This document shows positions 1 through 7,587 of a DNA stretch of 16,174 nt, one piece after another. The notes under the pieces were generated by a model. That model worked only from the letters and a program-made list of their open reading frames with translations, ran no database searches and was not told where the DNA came from. This DNA is from JBAXBF01 sp034429745 (GTDB lineage: Bacteria; Chloroflexota; Anaerolineae; Anaerolineales; DRKV01): the NCBI GenBank assembly GCA_034429745.1, contig DAOUFY010000039.1:1-16174 (forward strand). The letters run 5' to 3'. The translations under genes and the position numbers were made by a program. Each line of letters starts with the position of its first letter. Position 1 is the stretch's first letter.

Positions 1-422
1 CCGTAACCGTCGAAGCTCAGCAAATCAACGGTTATAAAATAGAAACAAAAGCTGGCAACCACACGTTATTTATAGATCAACCTGCAGCGGCAGGTGGATC
101 GGACACCGGACCTACACCCTTGGAATACTTATTTTTGTCTTTAGCAGGCTGCATTATTACTACTGGTTATGTTATCGCAAAGCAACGCAGTTTGCCTGTA
201 CGCAGTATTTCCGTCAAGGTTGATGGTGATTTGGATTTAGATTACTTTATAGGAAAGACAAAAGAAGGACGGGCTGGATTTACTTCTATTCGAGTTCATA
301 CTGTTATTGATGCAGACATGACCATTCAAGAAAAAGAACAATTCTTGCGTGAAATTGATTCTCGCTGTCCCATATCTGATAATCTTGCTCATGTCTCTTC
401 ACTTGAATTTTCTGTTGAGTAA
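1..422 (+). CDS. OsmC/Ohr-family protein, 3' part (5' end outside window)
   Basis: The reading frame is open from base 3 to a TAA at 420-422 and runs off the left edge, so the true start lies outside the window. A TTG at 120 is in frame but is not the start, because conserved OsmC sequence (AAGGSDTGPTPLEYL) spans it. Both cysteines typical of the family are present: one in LAGC after the GPTPLEYL helix and one in CPISDNL near the C-terminus. In OsmC/Ohr proteins these form the thiol peroxidase centre that reduces organic hydroperoxides. The segment GKTKEGRAGFTSIRV is also typical. This looks like the general OsmC/YhfA branch rather than a proven Ohr, so the substrate is not assigned. It ends 33 bases before ftsY, whose own promoter seems to overlap this gene's stop. 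Confidence 0.88.
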   Translation, partial: VTVEAQQINGYKIETKAGNHTLFIDQPAAAGGSDTGPTPLEYLFLSLAGCIITTGYVIAKQRSLPVRSISVKVDGDLDLDYFIGKTKEGRAGFTSIRVHTVIDADMTIQEKEQFLREIDSRCPISDNLAHVSSLEFSVE

Positions 423-448
423 CAGAAAATATAAAAATACAGTATAAT
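419..448 (+). promoter_or_regulatory. Candidate ftsY promoter giving a leaderless mRNA
   Basis: A perfect TATAAT lies at 443-448. A 4-of-6 match to TTGACA (GTAACA) lies at 419-424, 18 bases upstream, overlapping the preceding stop codon. The expected transcription start, about seven bases after the -10 box, falls at or next to the ftsY ATG at 456. No Shine-Dalgarno sequence is visible before that ATG. This is inference from consensus matching only. Confidence 0.42.
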
Positions 449-455
449 CATTTGC

Positions 456-1379
456 ATGGCAGAAAATATACTAAGCAAATGGAAAGAAAGTTTAGCACGT
501 ACCAGAAAAACCACATTTGGGCAAATTGCAGCCCTTTTTGGTGCCACAGAAATTACTGAGGAGCATTGGGAGGAGCTTGAAGCATTACTGATCCAATCAG
601 ACATAGGCAATGAAACAAGCGAAATCATTATGCATGCCCTCTGGGAAAGAGAACGACAAGAGGGTTTGACTAAAATGGACGAGTTTCGCAATGTCCTGAT
701 GGAAGAAATGCTCAAGCTCCTTGCTCCCCCACCACCCATTTCTTTCTCCACTAAACCTGCTGTAATCTTAATCGTTGGAGTAAATGGTTCAGGCAAGACT
801 ACCAATATTGCAAAGTTAGGTAAATACTTCGCAAGTCAGGGAAAAAAAGTTATTTTCGGCGGAGCTGACACCTTTCGGGCTGCAGCGGTTGATCAATTGG
901 AAATTTGGGCAGAGAGATTAAAAATACCTCTCATTGCCGGTCAAATGGGAGCAGATCCCGGCTCAGTCGTTTATGATTCCATCCAAGCCGCCATAGCCCG
1001 CGATATGGATATTTTACTCATAGATACTGCCGGGCGTTTGCACACTCGTTTTAACCTTATGGAAGAGTTAAAGAAAGTTCATCGTGTTTGCGGAAAAGCA
1101 ATGGCAGGTGCACCTCACGCTGTTTGGCTAGTAATGGATGCTACAACTGGTCAAAATGCCCTCCAGCAAGCCAAAGCTTTCAAAGATGCCGTTAAAGTGG
1201 ATGGCATTATTTTAGCTAAGTTGGATTCTTCCGCAAAAGGGGGCATGGTTTTTGCCATACAACGTGAGTTGAAAGTTCCTGTATTGTTTGCCGGTTTAGG
1301 TGAAAAAGAAGACGATTTGCAGCCTTTCTCCCCCGAAGCATTTGTAAAAGGTTTATTAGCTGACTTTTACGGAAATTGA
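456..1379 (+). CDS. ftsY: Signal recognition particle receptor FtsY
   Basis: FtsY is the membrane-associated SRP receptor GTPase. It docks SRP-bound ribosomes at the translocon and hydrolyses GTP reciprocally with Ffh. The 307-residue protein has a helical N domain (about 1-95) and a G domain. Visible motifs are the P-loop GVNGSGKTT (108-116), DTFRAAA (138-144), DTAGR (190-194), AKLDSSAKGG (254-263) and the closing GLGEKEDDLQPF (280-291). The TKxD guanine-specificity motif reads AKLD here; the K and D that matter most are kept. The long acidic A domain of the E. coli protein is absent, so membrane contact probably uses the N-terminal amphipathic helix. The ATG at 456 has no ribosome binding site, which fits leaderless initiation from the TATAAT just upstream. 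prfB follows 52 bases after its stop. Confidence 0.97.
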   Translation: MAENILSKWKESLARTRKTTFGQIAALFGATEITEEHWEELEALLIQSDIGNETSEIIMHALWERERQEGLTKMDEFRNVLMEEMLKLLAPPPPISFSTKPAVILIVGVNGSGKTTNIAKLGKYFASQGKKVIFGGADTFRAAAVDQLEIWAERLKIPLIAGQMGADPGSVVYDSIQAAIARDMDILLIDTAGRLHTRFNLMEELKKVHRVCGKAMAGAPHAVWLVMDATTGQNALQQAKAFKDAVKVDGIILAKLDSSAKGGMVFAIQRELKVPVLFAGLGEKEDDLQPFSPEAFVKGLLADFYGN

Positions 1380-1431
1380 AAACAGTAAAGTCTGCCATTT
1401 AAGACAAAATCATTTCTAGGATGTGAGTACC

Positions 1432-2530
1432 ATGGAAGATCTTATCCTTCAGACGAACGAATTGGCTCAGAAAATTCACTACCTGAGAGGTTATCTTTGA
1501 CTTAGAGCGCAAAGAAAAAGAAGCTGCGAAACTTCAAAAAGAAAGCGAAAACCCAAATTTTTGGGACGATCCACAAAAAGCCAAACGCATCATGAAAGAG
1601 TTATCAACCTTGCAAGAGGATATTCAGCAATGGCAGCAGTTGCATCAACGAGTGAATGATTGTGCGGAATTAGCAGGTTTGGATGATGAGAACTTGCGCG
1701 AGGAGTTAGAACAAGAAATTGCCGCTATTCAATCTGCAATATCAGATCTAGAATTGCGGTCCTTATTCAACGGTGAATATGATCATGAGGATGCCATCTT
1801 TGCTATTCATTCAGGGGCCGGCGGGACAGACTCGCAAGATTGGGCAGAAATGCTGCTGCGCATGTACACTCGTTGGGCTGAACGAAAAGGTTATCAGGCA
1901 GAAATTCTTGACTTAAGCCCAGGTGAAGAAGCAGGGATTAAAAGCGTTACCCTATCCATCAAAGGCAATTTAGCTTACGGCCATTTGCGTTCTGAGAAAG
2001 GAGTTCATCGCCTTGTTCGTCTTTCTCCTTTCGATGCCAATCACCGCCGCCATACATCCTTTGCGTTGGTAGAGGTACTGCCCTTGTTAGAGGATAGCGA
2101 AGAAATAGAGATTAACCCTAAAGATATCCGCTTAGATACGTTTCGCTCAGCTGGTGCCGGAGGTCAAAACGTTCAAAAGAATGACACCGCCGTACGAATT
2201 ACTCATATACCAACTGGAATTGTAGTTACCTGCCAAAACGAACGCTCACAAACGCAAAACAAAGAAAATGCAATGCGTGTTCTAAGAGCCCGCTTATGGG
2301 AAATAAAACAGCAGGAAAAAGAACAGCAAATTGCAGAACTTCGTGGCGAATACACGAAAGCAGAATGGGGCAGTCAAATCCGATCCTATGTCCTGCATCC
2401 TTATCAAATGGTAAAGGATCATCGAACGAACTATGAAAAAGGAAACGCCCAAAGCGTGTTGGATGGTTATATAGATGAATTTATTGAAGCCTACTTGCGA
2501 ATGTCAGCAGCAAATATCTCAAAAGGCTAA
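1432..2530 (+). CDS. prfB: Peptide chain release factor 2, with programmed +1 frameshift
   Basis: RF2 recognises UGA and UAA stop codons and triggers peptidyl-tRNA hydrolysis. The first 22 codons run from ATG 1432 to CTT 1495-1497 and meet an in-frame UGA at 1498-1500. Skipping one base (T1498) continues through GAC 1499-1501 and on to TAA 2528-2530. The product is 365 residues, the usual RF2 length. The joined N-terminus (LRGYL then DLERKEKEAAKL) is typical RF2. The stop-codon-reading tripeptide SPF is at about residues 198-200 and the catalytic GGQ, within SAGAGGQNVQ, at about 243-245. The ATG at 1592 is in the downstream frame but is not the start. A weak AGGA (1418-1421) sits about ten bases before ATG 1432. 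The gene is probably co-transcribed with ftsY and is autoregulated through the frameshift: low RF2 lets ribosomes slip and make more RF2. Confidence 0.96.
1485..1501 (+). promoter_or_regulatory. prfB programmed +1 frameshift site
   Basis: The stretch contains a Shine-Dalgarno-like GAGAGG (1485-1490), the slippery CTT (1495-1497), the UGA stop (1498-1500) and the C at 1501 that makes UGAC a poor termination context. It matches the E. coli prfB site at 14 of 16 positions as I recall that sequence (AGAGGTTATCTTTGAC against AGGGGGTATCTTTGAC). The internal Shine-Dalgarno element pairs with 16S rRNA and pushes the ribosome into the +1 frame when RF2 is limiting. Confidence 0.95.
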
Positions 2531-2552
2531 TCGCTCGATTATTTAAAGTATT

Positions 2553-3452
2553 ATGAAAAAACAAGAAGAACAACTTTCTGTTCATATTACAGAAAACACG
2601 CCTTTAAAACCAGCCATTCAAGCTTGGCGTTATTACTTGGAGGATCAAGGCTGTTCGATCTATACCATCAAAGCATTCCTTTCAGATTTAGGGCTATTGG
2701 CTTCTTTCCTGCCCCCTGATCGCTGCTTAAAAGATATCCATACAGTTGATCTGAATCATTTTCTCGATTGGCTTGAAAATAAAAGAGGAGTCCCCTGCAG
2801 CCCCAAAAGTTTATCCCGCCGCATTACTTCAATAAAATCTTTCTTCAATTGGCTGCATCGTTATCAAGCCATTTCACATAACCCGGCTGAGGCAATAATT
2901 CAGCGCTCGGTGATAAGCCCACTGCCAATAATCCTTACTGACGATGAGGTTACACGACTTGTAGATGCAGCATTGCATTTTCATACTGCAAATAAGCCCG
3001 ACTCACGCTATTACACGTTAATTCAACTTTTATTAATTACAGGAATCAAAAAAAATGAATGTCTAGGTATTTACCTCAATCACATTGATACCAGCAATCC
3101 TCAAGAACCTTTTGTTTTTATTCGTTATGCTAATCCTCAATACCGATACAAGGAACGCAAAATACCTCTTACCCCAGAATGGATTGAAGCCAGTAAGGAA
3201 TATATACACCAATACAATATTAAGGACCAACTCTTTCCTTGGACTGCACGGCGACTGGAATATTTGCTTGAGGATTTAGCTCGCGAAGCTGCCGTTGAAA
3301 AACATGTCTCTTTTGATATGTGCCGCTGGACAAGCGCAGTGCAAGATTGGCGCAAAGGCATGCCCTCCGATCAGCTTAGACAAAAATTAGGTTTATCCAA
3401 AATTCAATGGCGCGAAGTCAGCATGAAGCTTGCCCTATTGGCAAATAGCTGA
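2553..3452 (+). CDS. XerC/XerD-like tyrosine-recombinase fold, probably catalytically inactive
   Basis: The 299-residue protein has the two-domain layout of Xer recombinases. An N-terminal SAM-like core-binding domain covers about 15-115 (AWRYYLEDQGCSIYTIKAFL; SLSRRITSIKSFFNWL). A catalytic-type domain covers about 130-295. The length is normal and the frame is intact. Most active-site positions are changed: the first Arg is K166 (TGIKKNE), the HxxR His is D255 with R258 kept, the LGH His is L281 (LGLSKIQ), and the nucleophilic Tyr, nine residues later, is S290. The beta-hairpin Lys is kept as K200. By family knowledge a protein without that Tyr cannot cleave DNA. It may still bind DNA or partner an active Xer protein; that is inference. 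It starts 22 bases after prfB without a clear ribosome binding site and ends convergent with tilS. No attachment site or other integrase-island sign is visible. Confidence 0.85.
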   Translation: MKKQEEQLSVHITENTPLKPAIQAWRYYLEDQGCSIYTIKAFLSDLGLLASFLPPDRCLKDIHTVDLNHFLDWLENKRGVPCSPKSLSRRITSIKSFFNWLHRYQAISHNPAEAIIQRSVISPLPIILTDDEVTRLVDAALHFHTANKPDSRYYTLIQLLLITGIKKNECLGIYLNHIDTSNPQEPFVFIRYANPQYRYKERKIPLTPEWIEASKEYIHQYNIKDQLFPWTARRLEYLLEDLAREAAVEKHVSFDMCRWTSAVQDWRKGMPSDQLRQKLGLSKIQWREVSMKLALLANS

Positions 3453-3480
3453 CATGTAATTCTCTCAGGTTTTATTCACT

Positions 3481-5013
3481 TCACTCTCGCTCTGCTTGAA
3501 CATGCAGCACCCTTTTTGTCTCGGCAGTAACGCGATACGGATGAGCTATTTGGTAACCCACCACCCATAGAATTGTTTCATTGCAGCAGAGCAAAAGCCA
3601 ATCATTGCGTAATCGTTGCGGAATTTTTACGTTAATCATATAATCAGAAAGTTTCATTGTGCCGCTTTCCAAGCCCAATGGCTGAAAACGATCACCTGCT
3701 TTCCGCCTTCGCAGCAATAGTTTATTGCATTTCTTTTCGATTTGTTCTAAGTCCAAATAGGCAGCAAAAGGATCAGCATTTTGTTTAATACATTCATACT
3801 CACTTTCGTTACCGGAAAGCAATTTTTCTTTGATTTGTATAGTCCAACCATGCAACTTAATACTGCTAGGAATATTAATTATTTGCGGCTCATCAGGCGC
3901 CATTGGGTAAGGCGGTGATGAGCTTACTAATGCAAGATCCTCGGTTTGGGATACTCTCCTTCTATATTTGGCAAACCTCGCGATTACAAATACTTCTTCA
4001 CTTTTCTTATCTTCTGTCTTTAATGCCTTTTCATAGAAGATAAACAGTTCTTTCAGCAAGTGCAGTTTCCGGCTTCTTTTAGGTTGGGTTTCATTGCAGT
4101 TCTTAATAAATTCTAATCCCCGTTGGGTAGTTTCATAGTCAATATCGCGCATATCAGGGAATATCCTCCATATAGCCCGGCGCAATAACTTGCGCTGCAC
4201 TGCCAAATGCAATTGTTTGAATTTTTCCGCTGAGAATACAATTTCGCTAACAGCTGCAGACAATACACATTGCTGCCATGCCTGTTCTGTTACTTCTTCG
4301 ATAAACTCAACTTCAACAGCAAGAACTTGGGCCATTTGCCATATACATTGCTTGATTTGGGCATTATATTCACTTTCCAGCAGGGGAATAAGAACATGGC
4401 GCAGCCGATTGCGAAGATAAACTAAATCGGAGTTACTCTGATCGACAAGCGGCGTTAGATGGTTTTCGCGGCAATATTCAAAAATATCCTTCTTCCACAC
4501 TGACAGCAATGGACGGATGAGCGGGATCTTACTATCCCATGGATGGATCCATTGGACAGGCAGCATACCTTTCAACCCGCTCGAACCCGTTCCGCGTAAA
4601 AAATGAAGCAGCACTGTTTCCACTTGATCATCAGCATGATGTCCAACAGCTACAGCCTGGGCATGATATTTTCTAGCAACGCGAAATAAAAACTTGTAAC
4701 GCAACATACGCGCCGCCTCTTCTATGCCGCGTTTTTCTTTAACTGCAAATGAGCGCACATCCGATGAATCTACAACAGCCTCCAGTCCCATTTCTTTCGC
4801 TAGTGCAATTGTATAATTAGCTTCTTCATCAGCTTCAACCCGAAGACGGTGATTAAAATGAGCTACAATTATCTGTGAAAACTGAGACTTAAGAAGATGC
4901 AGTAGGCAGAGGCTGTCTGCTCCCCCAGAGCATCCAACCACAATGGGTTGGTATGGATTAGGGATATAATATGCAAATAAAAATTGCAAAACTGTTTCTT
5001 TAAAATTAACCAT
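3481..5013 (-). CDS. tilS: tRNA(Ile)-lysidine synthase TilS
   Basis: TilS joins lysine to C34 of the CAU-anticodon isoleucine tRNA, using ATP, and so switches it from reading AUG to reading AUA. The 510-residue protein carries the PP-loop SGGADS (29-34), AHFNHRLR (51-58), GHHADDQVET (124-133) and RNRLRH (201-206), all typical of the N-terminal ATPase domain. The C-terminal tRNA-binding domain is recognisable from about residue 435 (LLLRRRKAGDRFQPLGL, then KLSDYMINVKIPQRLR). The start ATG (5011-5013) has no good Shine-Dalgarno sequence. The gene stands alone on its strand, convergent with the recombinase-like gene and divergent from the receiver-ATPase gene. No oddity is seen in the catalytic motifs. 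Confidence 0.96.
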   Translation of the reverse strand: MVNFKETVLQFLFAYYIPNPYQPIVVGCSGGADSLCLLHLLKSQFSQIIVAHFNHRLRVEADEEANYTIALAKEMGLEAVVDSSDVRSFAVKEKRGIEEAARMLRYKFLFRVARKYHAQAVAVGHHADDQVETVLLHFLRGTGSSGLKGMLPVQWIHPWDSKIPLIRPLLSVWKKDIFEYCRENHLTPLVDQSNSDLVYLRNRLRHVLIPLLESEYNAQIKQCIWQMAQVLAVEVEFIEEVTEQAWQQCVLSAAVSEIVFSAEKFKQLHLAVQRKLLRRAIWRIFPDMRDIDYETTQRGLEFIKNCNETQPKRSRKLHLLKELFIFYEKALKTEDKKSEEVFVIARFAKYRRRVSQTEDLALVSSSPPYPMAPDEPQIINIPSSIKLHGWTIQIKEKLLSGNESEYECIKQNADPFAAYLDLEQIEKKCNKLLLRRRKAGDRFQPLGLESGTMKLSDYMINVKIPQRLRNDWLLLCCNETILWVVGYQIAHPYRVTAETKRVLHVQAERE

Positions 5014-5068
5014 AGGATATAATCATTAATAAGTAATCCTCTTAAGCATAACACAAAAAATATATCCT
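5014..5068. promoter_or_regulatory. Divergent tilS / receiver-ATPase promoter region with inverted repeat
   Basis: The 69-base gap between the divergent starts contains a perfect plus-strand TATAAT at 5018-5023, a plausible -10 box for the receiver-ATPase gene with a leader of about 50 bases. No convincing -35 box was found. An 8-base inverted repeat, AGGATATA (5014-5021) and TATATCCT (5061-5068), brackets the gap. It could be an operator or chance in A+T-rich DNA. Confidence 0.3.
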
Positions 5069-5082
5069 GATGGGGAAGTTCC

Positions 5083-6300
5083 ATGAAACAAACACTGTTG
5101 GTTGTTGATGACGATATAGACGCTCTTCACCTTCTATGCCTTATCCTAGAAAAACAAGGATTTTCAGTAATCAGAGCGACTGATGGCAGCGAAGCCATTC
5201 AAAAAACCATCCAAGAAAAGCCGGATTTAATCTTAATGGATGTAACCATGCCCGGCAAGGATGGATACGAAGTTACCAGATTAATAAAAAGCGATGAAAA
5301 ACTTTCCAATATCCCCATTATTATGTTGACCGCAAAAGGAGATATTGACGATAAGTTCAGTGGTTTTGAGGCTGGCGTTGATGATTATCTCACAAAACCT
5401 ATCCAACCCAAAGAACTAATCGCTCATGTTCAAGCAGTGTTAACTAGAAACCAAAAAAAGAAAGAACTTGAAGGAGTATTACCGCGCCTTCAACGATCCT
5501 ACACTATTGGACTTATTGCAGCAAAAGGCGGCTTAGGTTGTTCCACTTTATCTCTTGCGCTAGGTTTATTGCTTAGAGAAATAAGTGACCGCGAAGTCAT
5601 CGTAGCTGAATATCGCCCTGGTCAAGGCTCTCTCGGCTACGTCCTACATGTAGATGACCCTTTGCGTGTACCACAACTTTTTGATGTACCTTTAGCCGAT
5701 TTGACTATTGAACACATCGAAAATATCTTATTTCATTACTCGTTGCCCGGCTCTCAAGATGACAGCAGCATGAAAAAAGAAATCCGCTTGCTGCTTTCAT
5801 CAAGCTTCCCAGGCGAATCAAAATACATTCATCAAACCGAGCTGTATAAAATGATAACCCATTTGCTATCAAAAATCTGCGGCTTTCTCATTTTGGATTT
5901 GGGCACTTCCCTTAATCCAATAGCCGAAAAAACCCTTGAGCAATGCGACGAGCTCATTGTAATAACAGATACTGTGGATTATACAGTTCGTCAAACCAAA
6001 GCACTTATTCATGCTCTTAATTCTTATGGTTTCAATGGCAATAAAGTTGAGGTCTTTGTGCATAATGCCCGTTCTGCTACGTTGAGTGGTTACACAACTA
6101 AGAAAGAAGATCTAGAAAATCTCAATCAATATGCTTCATTGTTTGTACTCGAACACTTAACCATACGTGAAATTGAAGAACATGTCAATTTGCCTGTTTT
6201 TTACAATGAGGATGGCTTTCCTACCTATTGGAAAGCGGTAAAGCATTTAGCTAACCACATTAATGAACACGTATCCTTGTCTTCACCTCAAATAGAATAA
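5083..6300 (+). CDS. Response-regulator receiver fused to a CpaE/TadZ-like ATPase
   Basis: Residues 1-120 form a complete receiver domain: acidic D9-D11, phosphoacceptor D53 (LMDVTMPG), T83 and K105 (LTKPI). A short linker leads to a MinD/ParA-type domain from about 139. Its deviant Walker A reads KGGLGCST (148-155): the signature lysine K148 is kept, but the P-loop lysine is C153. The usual switch-I DxD region reads AEYRPGQGSLG. A Walker-B-like FLILDLG is near 268-274. CpaE/TadZ proteins, which position Tad/Flp pili at cell poles, share the receiver-plus-ATPase plan and often a degenerate P-loop, so this is the closest family. No pilus genes are nearby. GGGGA (5072-5076) is a good ribosome binding site for the ATG at 5083. 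The next gene, a histidine kinase, starts immediately after the stop, so the two are probably a cognate pair in one operon. Confidence 0.85.
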   Translation: MKQTLLVVDDDIDALHLLCLILEKQGFSVIRATDGSEAIQKTIQEKPDLILMDVTMPGKDGYEVTRLIKSDEKLSNIPIIMLTAKGDIDDKFSGFEAGVDDYLTKPIQPKELIAHVQAVLTRNQKKKELEGVLPRLQRSYTIGLIAAKGGLGCSTLSLALGLLLREISDREVIVAEYRPGQGSLGYVLHVDDPLRVPQLFDVPLADLTIEHIENILFHYSLPGSQDDSSMKKEIRLLLSSSFPGESKYIHQTELYKMITHLLSKICGFLILDLGTSLNPIAEKTLEQCDELIVITDTVDYTVRQTKALIHALNSYGFNGNKVEVFVHNARSATLSGYTTKKEDLENLNQYASLFVLEHLTIREIEEHVNLPVFYNEDGFPTYWKAVKHLANHINEHVSLSSPQIE

Positions 6301-7557
6301 GTGATGAATGACGACTTGCTAGCTCGCTACCAAAAAATGATCGAGATATCCCGCGATCTTGTTTCTACATTAAACATGGATCAATTGCTCGAAAAAATTG
6401 TCCATGCTGCTGCTGAGCTTTGCAATGCAGAAGCAGCTTCTATCTTGTTGTATGATAAAGATCGTCAAGCCCTTTTCTTCCAAGCTGCCACAAATATGGA
6501 AGAGCCTTTTATGCGAGGTATCGTCGTCCCCATGGATAGCATTGCTGGATGGGTAGTATTAAACAAAAAGCCGGTTATCATTCATTCAAAACAGCCTAAT
6601 GAAAAAAGCCTCGATGACAGGCATTTTGGCGAAGTGCTCGAAGGATTCACTACTCGTTCCATGCTTGGAGTTCCTATTCTAATTCAAAAGTTATCTCATG
6701 ATACTTCGGAAGAGGAAGTGATCGGTGCTCTTGAAGTTCTTAATAAGCTTGAAGGGGATTTCGACCAGCAAGATCAAGACCTTATCTCAGCTTTTAGCGC
6801 TTACGCTGCCGTAGCTATTGAAAACACCCATCTATTTCAACAATCAGACTTCATTGCTGAGTTTGTTCATGAATTGCGCGCCCCTTTAGCTGCGCTAAGC
6901 AATGCAGCTTACATCCTTCGCAAAATCAAGCAACAAGATCAACAAAACGGTCAATCACCTTCCGAAATTCAAGAAAGAGCCCTGCAAACCATTATCAGTG
7001 AAGCAGATTATCTATTTGAACTGTCAGACAATTACTTAAACCTTGCCCGACTGGAGTCGAGAAGAGTAAAATATCAAGCAAATACTTTCTTGATTCATGA
7101 TCTGCTTCAGGAATGCATCTCTTTTATGAACGCAAAAGTCTTAGAAAAGCAGCAAAGATTATCCTTAGCTCCATCAGACTCTTCAATCTATATAAAAGCT
7201 GATCGAGCCAAGATAAAGCAAGTGATTATTAATTTATTGAGCAACGCAATAAAATATACTCCCCCACAAGGCACTATTGAAATTGAAGCGAAAACTCAAG
7301 CTGATGAGATCCTTATTATCGTTCGAGACAACGGCTGTGGCATACCACCAGAAGCATATAATGAGATCTTTAAAAAGTATTACCGCGTACCCGGCACCGA
7401 AAAACTTGCCATAGGAACCGGATTAGGTTTAGCTATCTGTAAAAAAATCATTGAGGCGCACCGCGGCAGGATCGAAGTAAAAAGTTCCTATTGTGAATTT
7501 GATCCTGTTTCACACGGTACAGAAATCACCATTTATTTACCACTTCTAACTGCTTAG
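6301..7557 (+). CDS. GAF-domain sensor histidine kinase
   Basis: This is a cytoplasmic two-component kinase of 418 residues with no membrane segment. A GAF domain covers about 20-180 (LLEKIVHAAAELCNAEAASILLY at its start; its ligand cannot be read from sequence). The dimerisation/phosphotransfer helix has the H-box FVHELRAPL with H190. The ATP-binding domain has the N-box INLLSNAIKYT (310-320), G1 box DNGCGIP (343-349) and G2 box GTGLGLAI (372-379). All catalytic landmarks are intact. The GTG at 6301 follows the upstream TAA with no gap; an ATG at 6304 is the alternative start. Either way initiation is probably by translational coupling, as no separate ribosome binding site is evident. The likely partner is the receiver domain just upstream. 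It converges on the DDAH-like gene across 30 bases. Confidence 0.93.
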   Translation: MMNDDLLARYQKMIEISRDLVSTLNMDQLLEKIVHAAAELCNAEAASILLYDKDRQALFFQAATNMEEPFMRGIVVPMDSIAGWVVLNKKPVIIHSKQPNEKSLDDRHFGEVLEGFTTRSMLGVPILIQKLSHDTSEEEVIGALEVLNKLEGDFDQQDQDLISAFSAYAAVAIENTHLFQQSDFIAEFVHELRAPLAALSNAAYILRKIKQQDQQNGQSPSEIQERALQTIISEADYLFELSDNYLNLARLESRRVKYQANTFLIHDLLQECISFMNAKVLEKQQRLSLAPSDSSIYIKADRAKIKQVIINLLSNAIKYTPPQGTIEIEAKTQADEILIIVRDNGCGIPPEAYNEIFKKYYRVPGTEKLAIGTGLGLAICKKIIEAHRGRIEVKSSYCEFDPVSHGTEITIYLPLLTA

Positions 7558-7572
7558 CCTTCTCAGACTATA

Positions 7573-7584
7573 ATGCAGCTGCAT
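7573..7584. repeat. 12-base perfect palindrome between convergent genes
   Basis: ATGCAGCTGCAT is self-complementary and fills the middle of the 30-base gap between the kinase and DDAH-like stop codons. It lacks a loop of useful size and a T-run on either side, so it is not a classical intrinsic terminator. It could be a weak protein site or chance. Confidence 0.25.
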
Positions 7585-7587
7585 CTT

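Noticed and set aside
389..805. A 138-residue open frame antisense to ftsY
   Set aside because: It lies inside the strongly supported ftsY coding frame, has no recognisable family motif and shows no ribosome binding site evidence. It is a shadow frame.
1432..2530. prfB as a pseudogene or sequencing-error frameshift
   Set aside because: The break sits exactly at the classical RF2 recoding site with its Shine-Dalgarno, CTT and TGAC elements, and both halves match RF2.
3137..3361. A 74-residue minus-strand frame within the recombinase-like gene
   Set aside because: It is fully contained in a recognisable gene on the other strand and has no family features.
2553..3452. The recombinase-like gene as the integrase of a mobile island
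   Set aside because: Catalytic residues are missing, no tRNA or direct-repeat attachment site is visible and the flanking genes are housekeeping.
7558..7587. Intrinsic terminator between the kinase and DDAH-like genes
   Set aside because: The 12-base palindrome has no loop of useful size and no T-run on either strand.
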